Below, in pieces: positions 1 to 10,909 of a DNA stretch of 64,000 nt; the stretch's first letter is position 1; each line of letters starts with the position of its first letter. A program made the position numbers and the translations under genes. This stretch comes from Paroedura picta (taxonomy: Eukaryota; Chordata; Lepidosauria; Squamata; Gekkonidae): assembly GCF_049243985.1 (NCBI RefSeq), contig NC_135384.1:15062501-15126500 (forward strand), given 5' to 3'. The notes below the pieces were generated by a model. The model ran no database searches. It saw only the letters and a list, made by a program, of their open reading frames with translations, and was not told where the DNA came from.

Positions 1-418
1 AAGTCTGAATCTTCATGGCTCTTGCATAATGGAGTGGTCTACAGATTGCCAGATACCTGTCATAGGACATCACACACAGCAAGCAGCATTCTGTAGCTTC
101 CAAGGAACCAAAGATATACCACTGGGTGAGGCAGCTACTGAACGAAATCATTCTGTTCCCAGTCAAGAGAGCCAAAAGCAACCTTGGAAACAGAGTAGAA
201 GACTGGCAAGCCTCTAAGAAGGAGAGGTTCCCCAGGAAGAAGTACATGGGAGTATCAAGGTGTTGATCAAAGATAACAAGCCCAAAGATGAGAATGTTTC
301 CCATTACAGTCACCATATAAATGACTAGAAATGCCAGGAAGAGAAGAACCTGAAACTGATAAATGTTCCCAAATCCCAAAAGGATGAATTCTGTAATCAT
401 TGTCTGGTTTTCAAACAT
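1..418 (-). CDS. Olfactory receptor, OR11-like, partial (runs off left edge)
   Basis: Odorant-binding class A GPCR of olfactory cilia, by family. Reading the minus strand from the ATG at 418 gives about 139 residues with no stop before the window edge. They begin MFENQTMITEFILLGF, with an N-glycosylation site NQT at residue 4, followed by TM1 with the GN pair (VMGNILIF), the TPMYFFLGNLSFLEA motif entering TM2, and the TM3 end VMSYDRYLAICRPLHYA. The rest of the protein (TM4-TM7) lies outside the window. A good splice acceptor (TTTTCAATCAG) lies just upstream at 443/442, supporting a coding exon that starts there. It closely resembles the other OR11-like genes here, and the open part shows no lesion. 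Whether the missing part is intact is unknown; the OR family number is an inference from overall look. Confidence 0.9.
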   Translation of the reverse strand, partial: MFENQTMITEFILLGFGNIYQFQVLLFLAFLVIYMVTVMGNILIFGLVIFDQHLDTPMYFFLGNLSFLEACQSSTLFPRLLLALLTGNRMISFSSCLTQWYIFGSLEATECCLLCVMSYDRYLAICRPLHYARAMKIQT

Positions 419-445
419 TATATAAATGAAACAATACCAAGGCTG

Positions 446-1630
446 ATTGAAAAGATAAATATCATAACTAAAATTATTGCAAAGGTGATATCTGATTCCT
501 TGTGGTGGCTTGGTCAATGTAAGAGGTTGATTCTAGACAGAATTTGGCAGTCATAGGCATTAGTTACATGCCACTTCTGTAATCTATCTCCTCATCCACA
601 TTCTCCAACTCTTATGCTTATAGACACAGAACTGTACTGGCATCGAAGGGAGCAGGCATAATTTCTGAGTCAGGCATAATCTAATGATTTTTGTGTAGTT
701 TAATCCTCAAGTTGCATGATGTTACCTAGGAGAGAGAGAGGAGCACAGGACATTATCGATTTAATACATTTCTTTTTAGCCCAGTTTCCCTCTGCAGAAT
801 TCAGGGCAATGCACATTGATCTCTTAAACTCATTTCAATCATGATAGAAGGTTACCTTGACCTTGAAGTGGCTGCTTCAAGGACATTGAGCCCCATGGCA
901 GTGTTGGTATTTGAAAATAGGTCTTTATGAAGGCTGCCAACTCTGGGCTGAGACACAAAAGTGGACCCTAAACATACTATTGGGACAAACATGTGTTTAG
1001 GGCAGCAATTATCCCCTCCCACTTTTTACCAGGGCCTTTTTAGGAACTCTTCTCAATTTCTCTCCCCCCCCCACCATCAAACAAGGATACAGCACAAAAT
1101 GAAAAGATTGACAGAACATCATTTATTATTGAACACCAAGAAAATGTGAAGATTCTGACATATTGGAGAAAGCCTGTATGAAATTAAACATCAATCAGGC
1201 CTAATGTAATCCTTGAGCTTGGTGTCTGCACAAAGAACTTGGGTAAAAAAAGTTAAGGGTGAACTAACTATACCTAACATATCTTGCCTTATATTTAAAT
1301 GTGAGACAGATTTCTAAAACCAAGAGAACCATGTATATTCATTAATTTTCTTGACTGCACTGATTCAAACACACACAATAAGGATCTACTAGTTGGTATT
1401 ATGAAGTCCATGAAAAGAACAGCAGGAGTCTCCATAATAATAAAAAAGCCTCCATAATAATAATTAAAAAAGCCTAGGAAGGTAATCTTGCCCGGGAGGA
1501 AGGGAGAAATGCAGCTTGCTATATTAGGGACAGGGCAGGCAACCTAAGTCTGCAGTAAATATGCAAGAGGTGAACCTACAGCTAAAGACAGAGTGCCTGC
1601 TTCATGGAGCATACCTAGAGGTTATGCTTG
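446..1630. other. Intergenic, no gene recognised
   Basis: AT-rich sequence upstream of the partial OR exon, with no ORF resembling a known protein and no repeat I can name. A short local duplication of a TCCATAATAATAA unit sits at about 1430-1465. The untranslated first exon of the partial OR gene could lie here but is not identifiable by eye. Confidence 0.5.
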
Positions 1631-1634
1631 ACTC

Positions 1635-1810
1635 ATAGGGTTGGCAATTTTGGCTTGGGCTATTCCTGGAGTATTGGGGGCTGTTTGTGGGGAGGGCAAA
1701 CTTTTGAGAGGGGAGGGAGCTCAGCAGGGATGTGATGCTGACCTTCTCAAGCTGCAATTTCCTCCTAGGAAACTGATCTCTGTAGTCTGAAGATCAGCTG
1801 CAAATCAAGG
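1635..1810 (+). repeat. Interspersed repeat (TTGGCAA family), copy 1
   Basis: This stretch shares an ordered series of short blocks with 2790-2970 and 59218-59415: an opening near GGTTGGCAA or GCCAGCTCCAGGTTGGG, a G-rich middle, CTCAGCAGGG, then GGGAACTGATCTCTGTAGTCTG and GGAGATCAG. I recognise the pattern as a common reptile interspersed repeat, probably a non-autonomous DNA transposon. This copy seems to be interrupted on its right by the inverted-repeat element at 1818-2495. The classification is inference. Confidence 0.45.
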
Positions 1811-1817
1811 AAGACCT

Positions 1818-2495
1818 GGGCTGAATCTGCATGGAGCTTTTATTGCAATCCCAGGTCGATTCAGTCCCTGCTGTCTACACAGAATACGATTTGCATTTTG
1901 ATTTTGGGCAGTTTAAATTTTTCATCTGCAACAAGCATGATTGATCCAGAGTGACCCTACATTTCCCCCGCAATATCCTTGAGTGGTTTTAACCCTCAAT
2001 ATTTGAAAAATCAGCATTAGTAAAGGTGCAGCTGTCTGCTTTCCCTGAAATAGCTTGTTGCTGCCTCGTGGCTCCAATGGTGTAACAAGGAAGTCTGTCC
2101 CTGATTGGCTGGGTGCCAGTTAAAAGAATTCCTAATTCCTGGTTGCAAGACTTTTTTTAACTTTAATGTGACTGTGCTCCACAATCCATAGTTCACGCAG
2201 CAGAGATTTCCTGCTGCTGTCTCATCTCTGCTCATCTCGGCTCCCCCACCCACCCAAAGATTCAGTCCCTGTGAGGTAGAAGAGGCTGAGAGATCAGGGA
2301 GGCAATTCTCTTAATTCTGGGTCCTCGTGTCCGCTCATCTCACCCTCCCCCCACTCTTTGCATGCAGCCTCGTGCAGATGGGGTTTTGTTTCAAGTTGGT
2401 GTGTGGGGGGGAGAACAAAGACTCGGGTTCAAATCGATCTGAATTCAGCAGGATCGAAAGCAGAAAAAAGTAAAGCTCCATGCAGATTCTGCCCT
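1818..2495. mobile_element. MITE-like element with about 24-bp inverted ends
   Basis: The left end (1818-1841) reads GGGCTGAATCTGCATGGAGC and continues into TTTTA. The right end (2471-2495) is its inverted copy, with AGCTCCATGCAGATTCTGCC. The 678-bp interior has no transposase-like ORF and contains a second, weaker inverted pair (GATTCAGTCCCTGCTG near 1858-1875 against CTGAATTCAGCAGG near 2440). The arrangement fits a non-autonomous TIR element; no clean target-site duplication is visible, so the superfamily is unknown. Confidence 0.6.
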
Positions 2496-2789
2496 GAATG
2501 TTGGTAATTCTAGGCTTGAGAAAAGCAATGAAGAGTATTGTTTGGCAAGTTTTTTTTTCTGCTTAGGGTACTCATTAAGCCCAGAAATGTCCATGAAGGG
2601 TCATTCATAATGTCATAAGAGGAATTATCTACTCTCCTGATTTCTGGGTGTTGGGATGCTTCATTGTTAAGGATGCCCAGACTCAGGTAGCATCACATAT
2701 GGATTCAGGCATATCTGTACAATAATGTTCAAAAGATGTTTAAACTGAAAGAATGAGATTGCCAAGGCAACCAATTCTGGATGGAGCAG

Positions 2790-2970
2790 GATCTAGTACT
2801 GCCAGCTCCAGGTTGGGAAATTCCTTGATGGTTCTTGGGGAGAGGTTGTTTTGGGGCAGGGTGGGACCTCAGCAGAGATGTAAATCCACCAGGTATACCC
2901 TCTAAACCTATCACTTTCACCAGGGAAACTGATTTCTGTAGTTTGGAGATAGGTGTCATTATGATCTTTC
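2790..2970 (+). repeat. Interspersed repeat (TTGGCAA family), copy 2
   Basis: It has the same block order as the copy at 1635: GCCAGCTCCAGGTTGGGAAA, TTGGGGAGAGG, ACCTCAGCAGAGATG, CACCAGGGAAACTGATTTCTG, then TTTGGAGAT. The small ORFs here belong to the repeat and do not look like host protein. Confidence 0.45.
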
Positions 2971-2974
2971 CTGC

Positions 2975-4120
2975 CATTCTTATTTGGTCTCATCATTCTC
3001 ATCTTTTAAAGGAGTCAACATTCAGTTCTCAATAAAATTAGTAATCACAATGAGAAGACCTTTGAGTGTTTGATCAAATACATCTGCTTCTCTTGGCATG
3101 GGCAAAAATCTTAGCTGAAATTCAGTACAACATTTCACACAGAAATTTCAATTCATAGCATTAAAAGAACACAAAGAATTAATCTGACAAAGGAGAAACA
3201 TATTAAAGAAAAAAAGATGGTGAAATAGTAAATAGTTACCTTTCAGAGAACCATATTCAATGCTGGAAGGTTGCATGGATCCATTCCCTTTTTTACTGAA
3301 GGTGCACAGGGGTAGAAGAAAACATTTAATGATCCATTTCTTTAAGTCCATAATTATCATTTCTCTCAATATCAGGAAATGCTAGTTTTAATCATGTAAG
3401 AGATCAAGGTTTCTTTGGGTGAATGTAAATAAAATAAACCCATTTTTTTCCTAATATGTAGTTCTCACAGCAGTGCTGTGCTAAAGTCATATACTAGGAA
3501 TAAAACTCCAGGGGGAAAGGCTATAAATGTGAAAATGTACGTCTCCCAAGATATTTGTTCACCCGTTCACCCAAGTTCTTCTTCCCTCTGGGAAATAAAT
3601 AATCTCCCCAAACAAATGCTAATGTATTAGACAGGAGAAAATATGTTTGGCATCATTTTTCTACACCGACCATGAAAATATCACCTAAAGAGAAATCTAG
3701 TGCAAACCCAATAGGCTCTCTACAAATGAAACATCTTTTGAAAAAGGGGGAAAGAGAGATGCAATGTTGATATGTTCATTTATGTTAGCACTTTCTTCCT
3801 GAGACTTCAGGCTCATTACAAAACTTAGCAATCCATGCAATAACCTACATAAACGATAATCATTATCCCTGTATGAAAACATGGTAATAAACATTACAGT
3901 TTTATTACATCTCTGGTCTCTTTGTAAAGTTAGTGCTTGATTTCAAAGGAGGTTTTGAAATTCCAGTAAGCATTCCAGTGCAAAAAAGAGTGCCTGTATG
4001 CAACTAAGGATTTAGGTATGATTACGTATACCTTTGTATGAATCTTTAAGGCAGAAGTTAATTAATGAGTTAAAGATAGGATAACAGCTTTATGTTAGCC
4101 AGATAGCAAATATAGTAAAT
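2975..4120. other. Intergenic, no gene recognised
   Basis: AT-rich unique-looking sequence with only short ORFs (under 75 codons) that resemble no family. I see no RNA gene or repeat that I can name. Confidence 0.5.
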
Positions 4121-4239
4121 GGTTGTAACCCGCCCCAAGCTGGTTTGCTGGGAGTGGCAAACAGTAAGTCCAAGAATGAATGAATGAATGAATGAATGAA
4201 TGAATGAATGAATGAATGAATGAATGAATGAATGAATGA
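4120..4239 (-). repeat. L2-like LINE 3' tail running into an (ATGA)n microsatellite
   Basis: The segment around 4120-4172 (GGTTGTAACCCGCCCCAAGC then GGGAGTGGCAAAC) is the antisense form of the GCCxCCCxGAGCC...GGGxGGGC 3' tail common to reptile LINEs of the L2 type. Its simple tail has expanded to about 16 tandem GAAT units at 4174-4239, which would read as a serine/phenylalanine/isoleucine/histidine repeat on the minus strand but is not coding. Confidence 0.6.
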
Positions 4240-4581
4240 TGGGGAGATACTGAAAAATGTGAAATCAATGGAAAAATAAAATATCTTCTGGAAATATATA
4301 ACCTACAACTAACTAAAAAAATGGATAAGATTCCATCTCCACAGTGGCTCTGTTCAAGGAAGTCTAGCTGAGAATCTGCCAAATAATTCATTAAGAGGTA
4401 AGGCATTATTTATGGCCAAGAATAAATGTCTTTGAATGGATGGAATAGTTAGGAATTTCAAATAATCTGGAAACACTAGAAATGATGTGGTGCTCAGACC
4501 CCCCAAATGATGTGGTGTGGTGCTCAGACCCCCCAAAGAAGTTGTATATTTACTTTTCAGTGAATATACACTTTCATAGAA

Positions 4582-4843
4582 TCTTAACACAGCCCGCGGC
4601 GCTGTGGGTGCCGCGGACTAAATAAAGCCGTAAGGGCTTAGTGGGAGGAGTTAGGGCGGGCTCTGTCCGGGATGAGGAAGGGTGCCGATTGGCCCCTTTC
4701 TCTAGACAGACCATCGATTCATGCCTCTCGCCACATCAGGCCGCCAGCCAAGGGAGCCCCCACCAGCCGTGCTGCGTGCAACTGCCGGGGGCTCCCTTAC
4801 CTAGCGCCCGCTGTATTTTTCATACAGTGGGCTTGATTACTAG
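4582..4843 (+). mobile_element. Non-autonomous Helitron-like element
   Basis: The 3' end carries the Helitron hallmark: a hairpin of GCCCGCTGTAT and ATACAGTGGGC arms (about 4806-4832), a short spacer and a terminal CTAG at 4840-4843 followed by T. The 5' end is placed at TC (4582-4583) after an A, followed by a block AAATAAAGCCGTAAGGGC that matches the 5' region of the element at 15276-15646 (minus strand). There are no terminal inverted repeats and no target duplication, as expected for A^T insertion. The interior is GC-rich and has no Rep/helicase ORF. Confidence 0.7.
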
Positions 4844-4845
4844 TC

Positions 4846-5430
4846 ATAGAATAATTGAGTTGGAAGGGACCTCATGGGTCAGGACACTCACAACCCTATC
4901 GTTCATCCACTGTAACTTGCCACCCCCTTGAGCCTTCACAGAATCAGCCTCTCTGTCAGATAGATAATTAGCCTCCATTTAAAAATTTCCAAAGATGGAG
5001 AACCCACCACCACCTAAGAAAGCCTGTTCCACTGAGAAACCTCTCTGTCAGGAACTTCTTCCGGATGTTTAGATGGAATTCCTTTTGAATTATTTTCATC
5101 CCATTGGTTCTGGTCCATCCTTCCGGGGCAAGAGAGAACAACTCTGCTCCATCCTCTATATGGCAGCCTTTTACATACTTGAAGATGGTTATCAGATCCC
5201 CTCTCAGTCATCTCCTCTCCAGGCTAAACAGACCAAGTTCCCCCAACCTTTCTTCATATGTCTTGGTCTCCAAACCCCTTACCATCTTTGTTGCCCTCCT
5301 ATGGACACATTAAAGTTTGTCTACATCACTCTTCAACTGGGGTGCCCAAAACTGAACACAGTACTTCAAGTGAGGCCAAACCAGAGCAGAATAAAGTCCC
5401 GTGATCTGGACACGATACCCAAAATCCCAT
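4846..5430 (-). repeat. CR1 LINE 3' region, minus orientation
   Basis: Read on the minus strand this is the classic CR1 3' part. The plus strand begins with the inverse of the terminal ATTCTATG-type end (CATAGAATAATTGAGTTGG, then AAGGGACCTC) and continues through CCCCTCTCAGTCATCTCCTC, CCAGGCTAAACAGACC and CTTCAACTGGGGTGCCCAAA to GAGGCCAAACCAGAGCAGAA. It starts directly after the Helitron-like 3' terminus at 4843, so one element abuts or interrupts the other. It is a 5'-truncated copy; short ORFs across it are not genes. Confidence 0.85.
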
Positions 5431-5434
5431 TTTG

Positions 5435-6090
5435 ATGCCCAAAATCCCATTTCTCAACGGTAAAGCCTTACCAATTATTTATAAAGCAGCTTGTCATTTG
5501 GGAACAAAATAGCTGGATGGATGCAATATTGTTACAGAAAACATTTCTTTATCTGAAATTCATATTTTTAAAAATCTATAACCATTGATTCCTCTAATTT
5601 GCTTTTTTTTTTGCTCTTTTAATAGAATTTCTTTTTCATTACTCTTTGATTTCTATTTGAAAATAAAACATACAGCATGGTGGTACTGTAACAGGAAGGT
5701 TCAAATACTTGGGAGACAGTGCCAGCCTCTGAGAATCTGGAGTGAAATCCTAATATTTTGCAGAATCTCCCTTCTGGCACTTCCTTTCTTAAGATTTCTT
5801 TTTGAACAAAAGGATTAGCAACAGGTCCCAAATCTCAAAACAAAAATTAAAAGTGAAAAAATTGAGAAGTGATTTTTGGGTCAAGGAGAAAAAGAAGAAT
5901 TAATAAAATTTCCCTTGGCAATGCCAGTTGGATTATATCCATTAATAGTCACCAGTATAGCCATATTTCTCCTCCAAAGAGAAGAAAGATTGTAATAGCC
6001 TCCCTTTAGATACCTCATTATATGGGCCTTTGAGGAGTCTTACACATCTAGCTTCTAGTACAATTGGGACATTTGTCTTGCTCCTTCATA
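5435..6090. other. Intergenic, no gene recognised
   Basis: AT-rich sequence with short ORFs only and no recognisable repeat beyond a small CCCAAAATCCCATTT duplication at about 5417-5452. Confidence 0.45.
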
Positions 6091-6098
6091 GGATAAAC

Positions 6099-6556
6099 CA
6101 GTGGTCCCCAACCTGCGGGCCGCGGCCCGGCGCCGGGCCGCAAAGGCCATGGCGCCGGGCCGCGGCTTCCTCTCCCCGCCCCCCCCGCAGTAAAAAACTT
6201 CCCAGGCCGCAAGCTTGCGGCCCGGGAAGGTACTTACTGCGGGAGGGCGGGGAGGGAATCAGGGCCGGGCCGCGCCCGTGCAGGCCGCGCCCGCTCGGCC
6301 CGATCCGCGGGCGCGGCCCGCGGGCGCGGCCCGATCCGTGGGTGCGGCCCGCGGGCGCGGCCGGGCGCGGCTCGCGGGCGCGGCCGGGCGCGGCTCGCGG
6401 GCGCGGGCCGGGCGCGGCTCGCGGGCGCGGCCCGATCCGCGGGTGCGGCTCGCGGGCGCGGCCCGAAGCATGGGCGTGGCCCGCGCGGGCGCGGTCCCTG
6501 CGGGCGCGACCCAATGCCCTGCCGGTCCCCAGCCTAATAAAGGTTGGGGACCACTG
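6099..6556. mobile_element. hAT-type non-autonomous transposon with GC-rich tandem interior
   Basis: The element begins CAGTGGTCCCCAACCTG and ends AGGTTGGGGACCACTG, which are perfect inverted termini of the hAT type. It is bracketed by an exact 8-bp target-site duplication GGATAAAC (6091-6098 and 6557-6564). The interior is about 80-90% G+C. From about 6280 to 6510 it consists of degenerate repeats of GGGCGCGGCC- and CCGATCCG-type units. Long open frames on both strands (for example 6030-6578 +, 6086-6514 -) are artefacts of the stop-poor GC-rich repeat. A second family member lies at 42238-42614. Confidence 0.92.
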
Positions 6557-6569
6557 GGATAAACAATGG

Positions 6570-7830
6570 ACCAGGTGATATTGTATCTATGAGATAATTC
6601 ACACGCAAGTGTAATCTCAGCAGTGCACAATGCGGAGCCATCTTATGGAAGATTCCTTAAGACCCTGTTGAGATATTTTGGAATTTTCCTTCTGGACTGC
6701 CTAAAATTCAGAGTGAATGAGTGTCTTATTCTTGCCTCCAGCCTCATGAAGGTAATTTTAAAAAATAAGTTTCTGCTGCAAATAACTCCAACTCAGGGTC
6801 CATTGATTTCAATGGATAATTTAGGAAAGGAAATAGTTGCAGTGCACAGCTGCAATAATATAATCCTGTATAATCAAAAGCAACCCTTTTAGCAAGTTTG
6901 TGGATGGCATTTTTTTTTCTGTCCAAGGAAAATCCCTATCTAAGGTATATTATCCTTTCTTCTCCCTCTTATTGTGTGTTTCTAAGTCTTTAGGTCTGCA
7001 AATCCATTATGATCTAGAAAGCCTATGGGGCCGGTAAAAGAAAAAGGATGGCGATGTCCACGGGCACAGAGTTAGGTACATGGATGTTTCCAGTAAGGCT
7101 TTCCAATGGTTTCCACAGTGGAACATGATGAGAACACCTCATACAGCTACTGTGGAAACTCATACAGTGCACCTGTATTATTTGTACACTGGAAAACAAA
7201 TGATCAATGAAACCTCATGCCCTTAGCTGCCACCTCAAGAAACATAAGAATGCTGATCACCTGTTTGGTAGGAATGTTCACTTTCTGGGGAATTTATGTT
7301 CTCCTTGTACAGTTATTGCCTGCTGAGAGATATTTCAAGAATGATTGAATATGTAGTGAAAGATGTGATTGTGTGTATATGTGCACGAGTGCGTGTGTGG
7401 GTGCATGGGGGGGGAGGATATCATGCTGTACTGGTCAACCAACATCCTTTGGCATGAGAAGACCTCCTACTGTGCATATCTCCTGAGACCAGAAATGCTC
7501 ATAAATACTTTCTCAATTTTTTTTGAAGGTGACCACCCAGTTTTTGAAAGCTGAAATGTCATTCATTTTTTTCAACATCTACTCTTTCAATCTGTGTGCA
7601 ACCAGGCTAGACAACAATAATAGATAGAAGTTTATTGAAAAAACAATTCTTCCTTGCAGCAAAATTTTAATTATTTATATTCCATCATCCATTAACATCC
7701 CCCACACTTCTCCAATTCTGAGGCAGTTTTCAATTTGAAAAGGGAAGACGCATTAATATTTTAACGTTAGTGCACAATGTTTTGTTTTAAATAATTTTAT
7801 TGCCAATTAATAATTTAATTTTTGAACGGA
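6570..7830. other. Intergenic, no gene recognised
   Basis: AT-rich sequence between the hAT element and a LINE tail. It has a short TG/GTG-rich stretch near 7367-7412 and no protein-like ORF. Confidence 0.45.
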
Positions 7831-7834
7831 GAAA

Positions 7835-7916
7835 TGTTCTTGTACACTGCCACAAGATGACTCGGTTGAGAGAGTGGCAGTATATAAATTGAAATACAAA
7901 TAAATAAATAAATAAA
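7835..7916 (+). repeat. L2-like LINE 3' tail with (AAAT)n
   Basis: CACTGCCACAAGATGACTC followed by GAGAGTGGCAGTATATAAAT and (AAAT)n matches the family of L2-like tails with a GCGGTATATAAAT motif seen in several places in this window. The body of the LINE is missing. Confidence 0.5.
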
Positions 7917-8559
7917 TGTCTCCATATTATCTCTATTTTTGATCAAAGGAAGAATTAAAAGATTCCTATGCTCACCATGTGCACCACAGTCACATACACT
8001 TAATGCAAAACTCTTGATGGTAGGGCATGACAGCACATCAACATAAAGGCACACCAAACAGGGATTAACAGTCAAATGTGAACAGTACTTGGGTAGCTCT
8101 TCAAATGGAAGACGAATGCCCGCAAACTGAATAAAACAAACACATTGTGCTCTCAAAAATGTATTGTTATAATCATACAAATAGACATTTCTTCATTGTT
8201 CTCATTGCTTCCTGGCTGTTAACTGAATCAAGGGAGTCCAAGAATAGGTTCAGGAGCTGTTGGGATTTCTCAACAAGTCTATCTGCATGAGAAAGATAAG
8301 AATCCGCTCTCACTAAACTGAATTTTCCTCTTGGATGTCGGAGTGCATAATTTAAACTTTATGGAAATAATAGGGAGGGGTATCCAGAGGTAGATTTTGG
8401 TGCATGATAATATCTCAAACAATTCAGTTTTCCAAACCCTACTTTTGGATGTAAACTTGGCAGCTGTTTCTTCTAGACTTAGGCTTTAAAATTCTTTTTA
8501 AAAGGTATGTCAGTATTATATGGTTTTAGGTAGTTCAAGACCTTGTGTACATGAAAAAT

Positions 8560-8665
<106 letters not shown>

Positions 8666-8856
8666 ATGAAGGATAATTGGAGATGAATTATTTTGAATAT
8701 TGAACAAATACTAGTTAATTTGAGTGCAGTAATTGATTAAATTGCAAATTCATTATATTAATTCTATCACAATGTTCTCGATGCCTAAACAATGACTGAT
8801 TGTTTAATGTTACAGTGGCTCATAGATCATCACTTTGACTGAGAAAGAAGACATTA

Positions 8857-9840
8857 ATGGAACAGTGGGAAGGAGGAAACCTAACTTTTGTCACTCAGTT
8901 TATCCTCCTGGGTTTCCAAGACCTGGAGAATCTGCAAGTCCTCCTCTTTCTAGGATTTCTTCTCATCTATATGGTGACAATGGCAGGGAATCTTCTTATT
9001 GTTGGGCTTGTATTGACCAACCAGCATCTTCACACCCCCATGTACTTCTTCCTTGGAAATTTGTCTTGTCTGGAGATCTGCTATAGCTCAACCCTCATCC
9101 CTGTGATGCTGGACACCCTCCTGAGGAATGGGAAACCCATTTCATTCAGCAGTTGCTTCTTGCAATTATTTTTCTTTGGCTACTGTTTAGGGGCTGAATG
9201 TTATTTGCTGTCTGTGATGTCCTACGATAGGTATCTAGCAATCTGTAAACCATTGCATTATGGGACAATGATGAACAGTAAAAAGTGCATCCAGTTAGCA
9301 GCTGTGTCATGGACCAATGGCTTAATAGGTATTTCCATTATAATGGTGTTGATGCTGCAGCTAACGTACTGTGGCCCTAATGAGATTGATCATTACTTTT
9401 GCGATACTGTTCCACTAAAAAAACTTGCTTGTAGTGACACAGGGCTGGTAGAACGGGTTAATCTGATCTTGCTGTTTGTATACACAATGCCCCCATTTCT
9501 TCTAACTTGCACGTCCTATGTATTTATCATAACTGCCATCCTAAGAATCTCTTCCACCACTGGAAGGCAAAAGGCCTTCTCTACCTGTTCTTCTCACCTG
9601 ATAGTTGTTTGTACTTACTATGGCTCTTTAATGACTGTGTATATGTTGCCAAACTCATCAACACTGAACAAAGCTTTCTCTCTTTTGTATACCATCCTTC
9701 CCCCTTTAGTCAATCCTCTCATATACAGCTTGAGAAACAACGAGGTGAAAAGAGCCCTGAGGAAAGCTCAAAGCAAGGTGGCTGCTTACAGAATACTTCA
9801 CAGTGTGCTAACTTGCCTCGTTAGTATTAAACACAAGTAA
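8857..9840 (+). CDS. Olfactory receptor, OR11-like, 327 aa
   Basis: Odorant-sensing class A GPCR; ORs signal through Golf and adenylyl cyclase in olfactory cilia (family knowledge). All hallmarks are present: N-glycosylation site NLT at residue 8, TM1 GN at 45-46, TPMYFFLGNLSCLEICYSS from 60, ECL1 cysteine at 100, MSYDRYLAIC at 121-130, ECL2 cysteines at 172, 182 and 192, TM5 SY at 220-221, KAFSTCSSHL at 239-248 and NPLIYSLRN at 286-294. The ATG at 8857 gives the usual short N-terminus, and a candidate splice acceptor (TTTAATGTTACAG) ends at 8815. The C-terminus is some 10-15 residues longer than typical, ending LVSIKHK. The frame is intact. The OR11 assignment is by resemblance, not by a tree. 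Confidence 0.95.
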   Translation: MEQWEGGNLTFVTQFILLGFQDLENLQVLLFLGFLLIYMVTMAGNLLIVGLVLTNQHLHTPMYFFLGNLSCLEICYSSTLIPVMLDTLLRNGKPISFSSCFLQLFFFGYCLGAECYLLSVMSYDRYLAICKPLHYGTMMNSKKCIQLAAVSWTNGLIGISIIMVLMLQLTYCGPNEIDHYFCDTVPLKKLACSDTGLVERVNLILLFVYTMPPFLLTCTSYVFIITAILRISSTTGRQKAFSTCSSHLIVVCTYYGSLMTVYMLPNSSTLNKAFSLLYTILPPLVNPLIYSLRNNEVKRALRKAQSKVAAYRILHSVLTCLVSIKHK

Positions 9841-9844
9841 AGGG

Positions 9845-10905
9845 AGGGAATTTAATTTGGGCACAAACAATTTGGGCACAAACAATTCTACAAACAATGT
9901 TGAAGACAAGGAGATACCATGCAAGGCAGGATACCTTGCAAAACGTCTGCAACAAAAAATTACAAATTCTGCATGTGGCAATGGTTTTACCATTGTAAAA
10001 CCACCATAGTATTCTTGATTCTGCATGGCACTCATCCCTCATGGTAGTGAGCATGCATTTTCTACATTGTTTCTTCGCAGGATGATAAACTTGCTTTGCT
10101 ATGACTTTTTCCTTTATGCTGGTTCCAGGGATGCTTTTTAGGATTTGCATAAATGTTCCTGTGTTGTCTGTCTCCTCTCTTGTGCTATCATACACCATTG
10201 GCTGAATGGAAATCCCATGAACTACAGTTCCCATGAGGCTCTGCCAGCAGCTTGTGTCAGTTAGGTGGCAGGAGGGGGCTAGGAGAAGAGGGAGCTGAAT
10301 CAGCTCATCCCGGCCTCCTCTACCCTTGCCTTATTAGGGAGAGGGCCGAGAAGCTTCGGCCTCTTTCCCGCTTCCCTGCCACCACGATTGCCCACCCTCC
10401 GACCCTGATTTTTTGATTGTTCAATTACGAGTTGTTGTTGGAGTTCCGTCTTTCACTTGGAGTCTGTACTTTACATAATTAGATGGATGAATTTATTTTT
10501 TAAAAAGAAAGAAAAAGGGGAATGGAGTTTTATCAAAGCTTTAATGTCACAACTTGCGGGTTTTGGGCATGGGGAGGAACCATTGGTGAGCAATTCCACC
10601 CTGCATGCTGGCATGCTCTAGCTAGGCCATAAGAAGCTGTGGGTAAGCAGAGCTGGGTGGCCATCATTCATGAAGGATGCACCTTGACAGTAAATCCACA
10701 TTTCCGGGTGGTTCGGAACTCAGCAGAGGGTTCCAAAATCAAAGTCACTTCCCTATCATAACCAACAGGTCACTGGGAGCACGGGGAGCCCAGTGCATAC
10801 CTGCTGGATTAAGATTTGGCTGCCTTGTGGCCAGAGGGCATAAGAGGGCTGGTTCCTTTATCCCACATGCTGTTCAACGCTCAATTGTTATTGGCAGGCA
10901 GGAGG
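9845..10905. other. Intergenic with a small hairpin, no gene recognised
   Basis: Just after the OR stop there is a tandem duplication of a TTTGGGCACAAACAA unit at about 9859-9888. From about 10245 to 10395 the sequence is GC-richer and contains an imperfect hairpin (about 10340-10366) with arms GCCGA and TCGGC inside a larger AGAGG...CTCT stem. No coding frame resembles a known protein. Confidence 0.45.
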
Positions 10906-10909
10906 TCAG

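Noticed and set aside
6030-6578. Long open frames on both strands (182 and 142 codons) rich in Arg, Ala, Gly and Pro
   Set aside because: They lie across the GC-rich tandem array of a hAT transposon with perfect ends and target duplication; stop codons are scarce in such DNA and the frames have no conserved domain.
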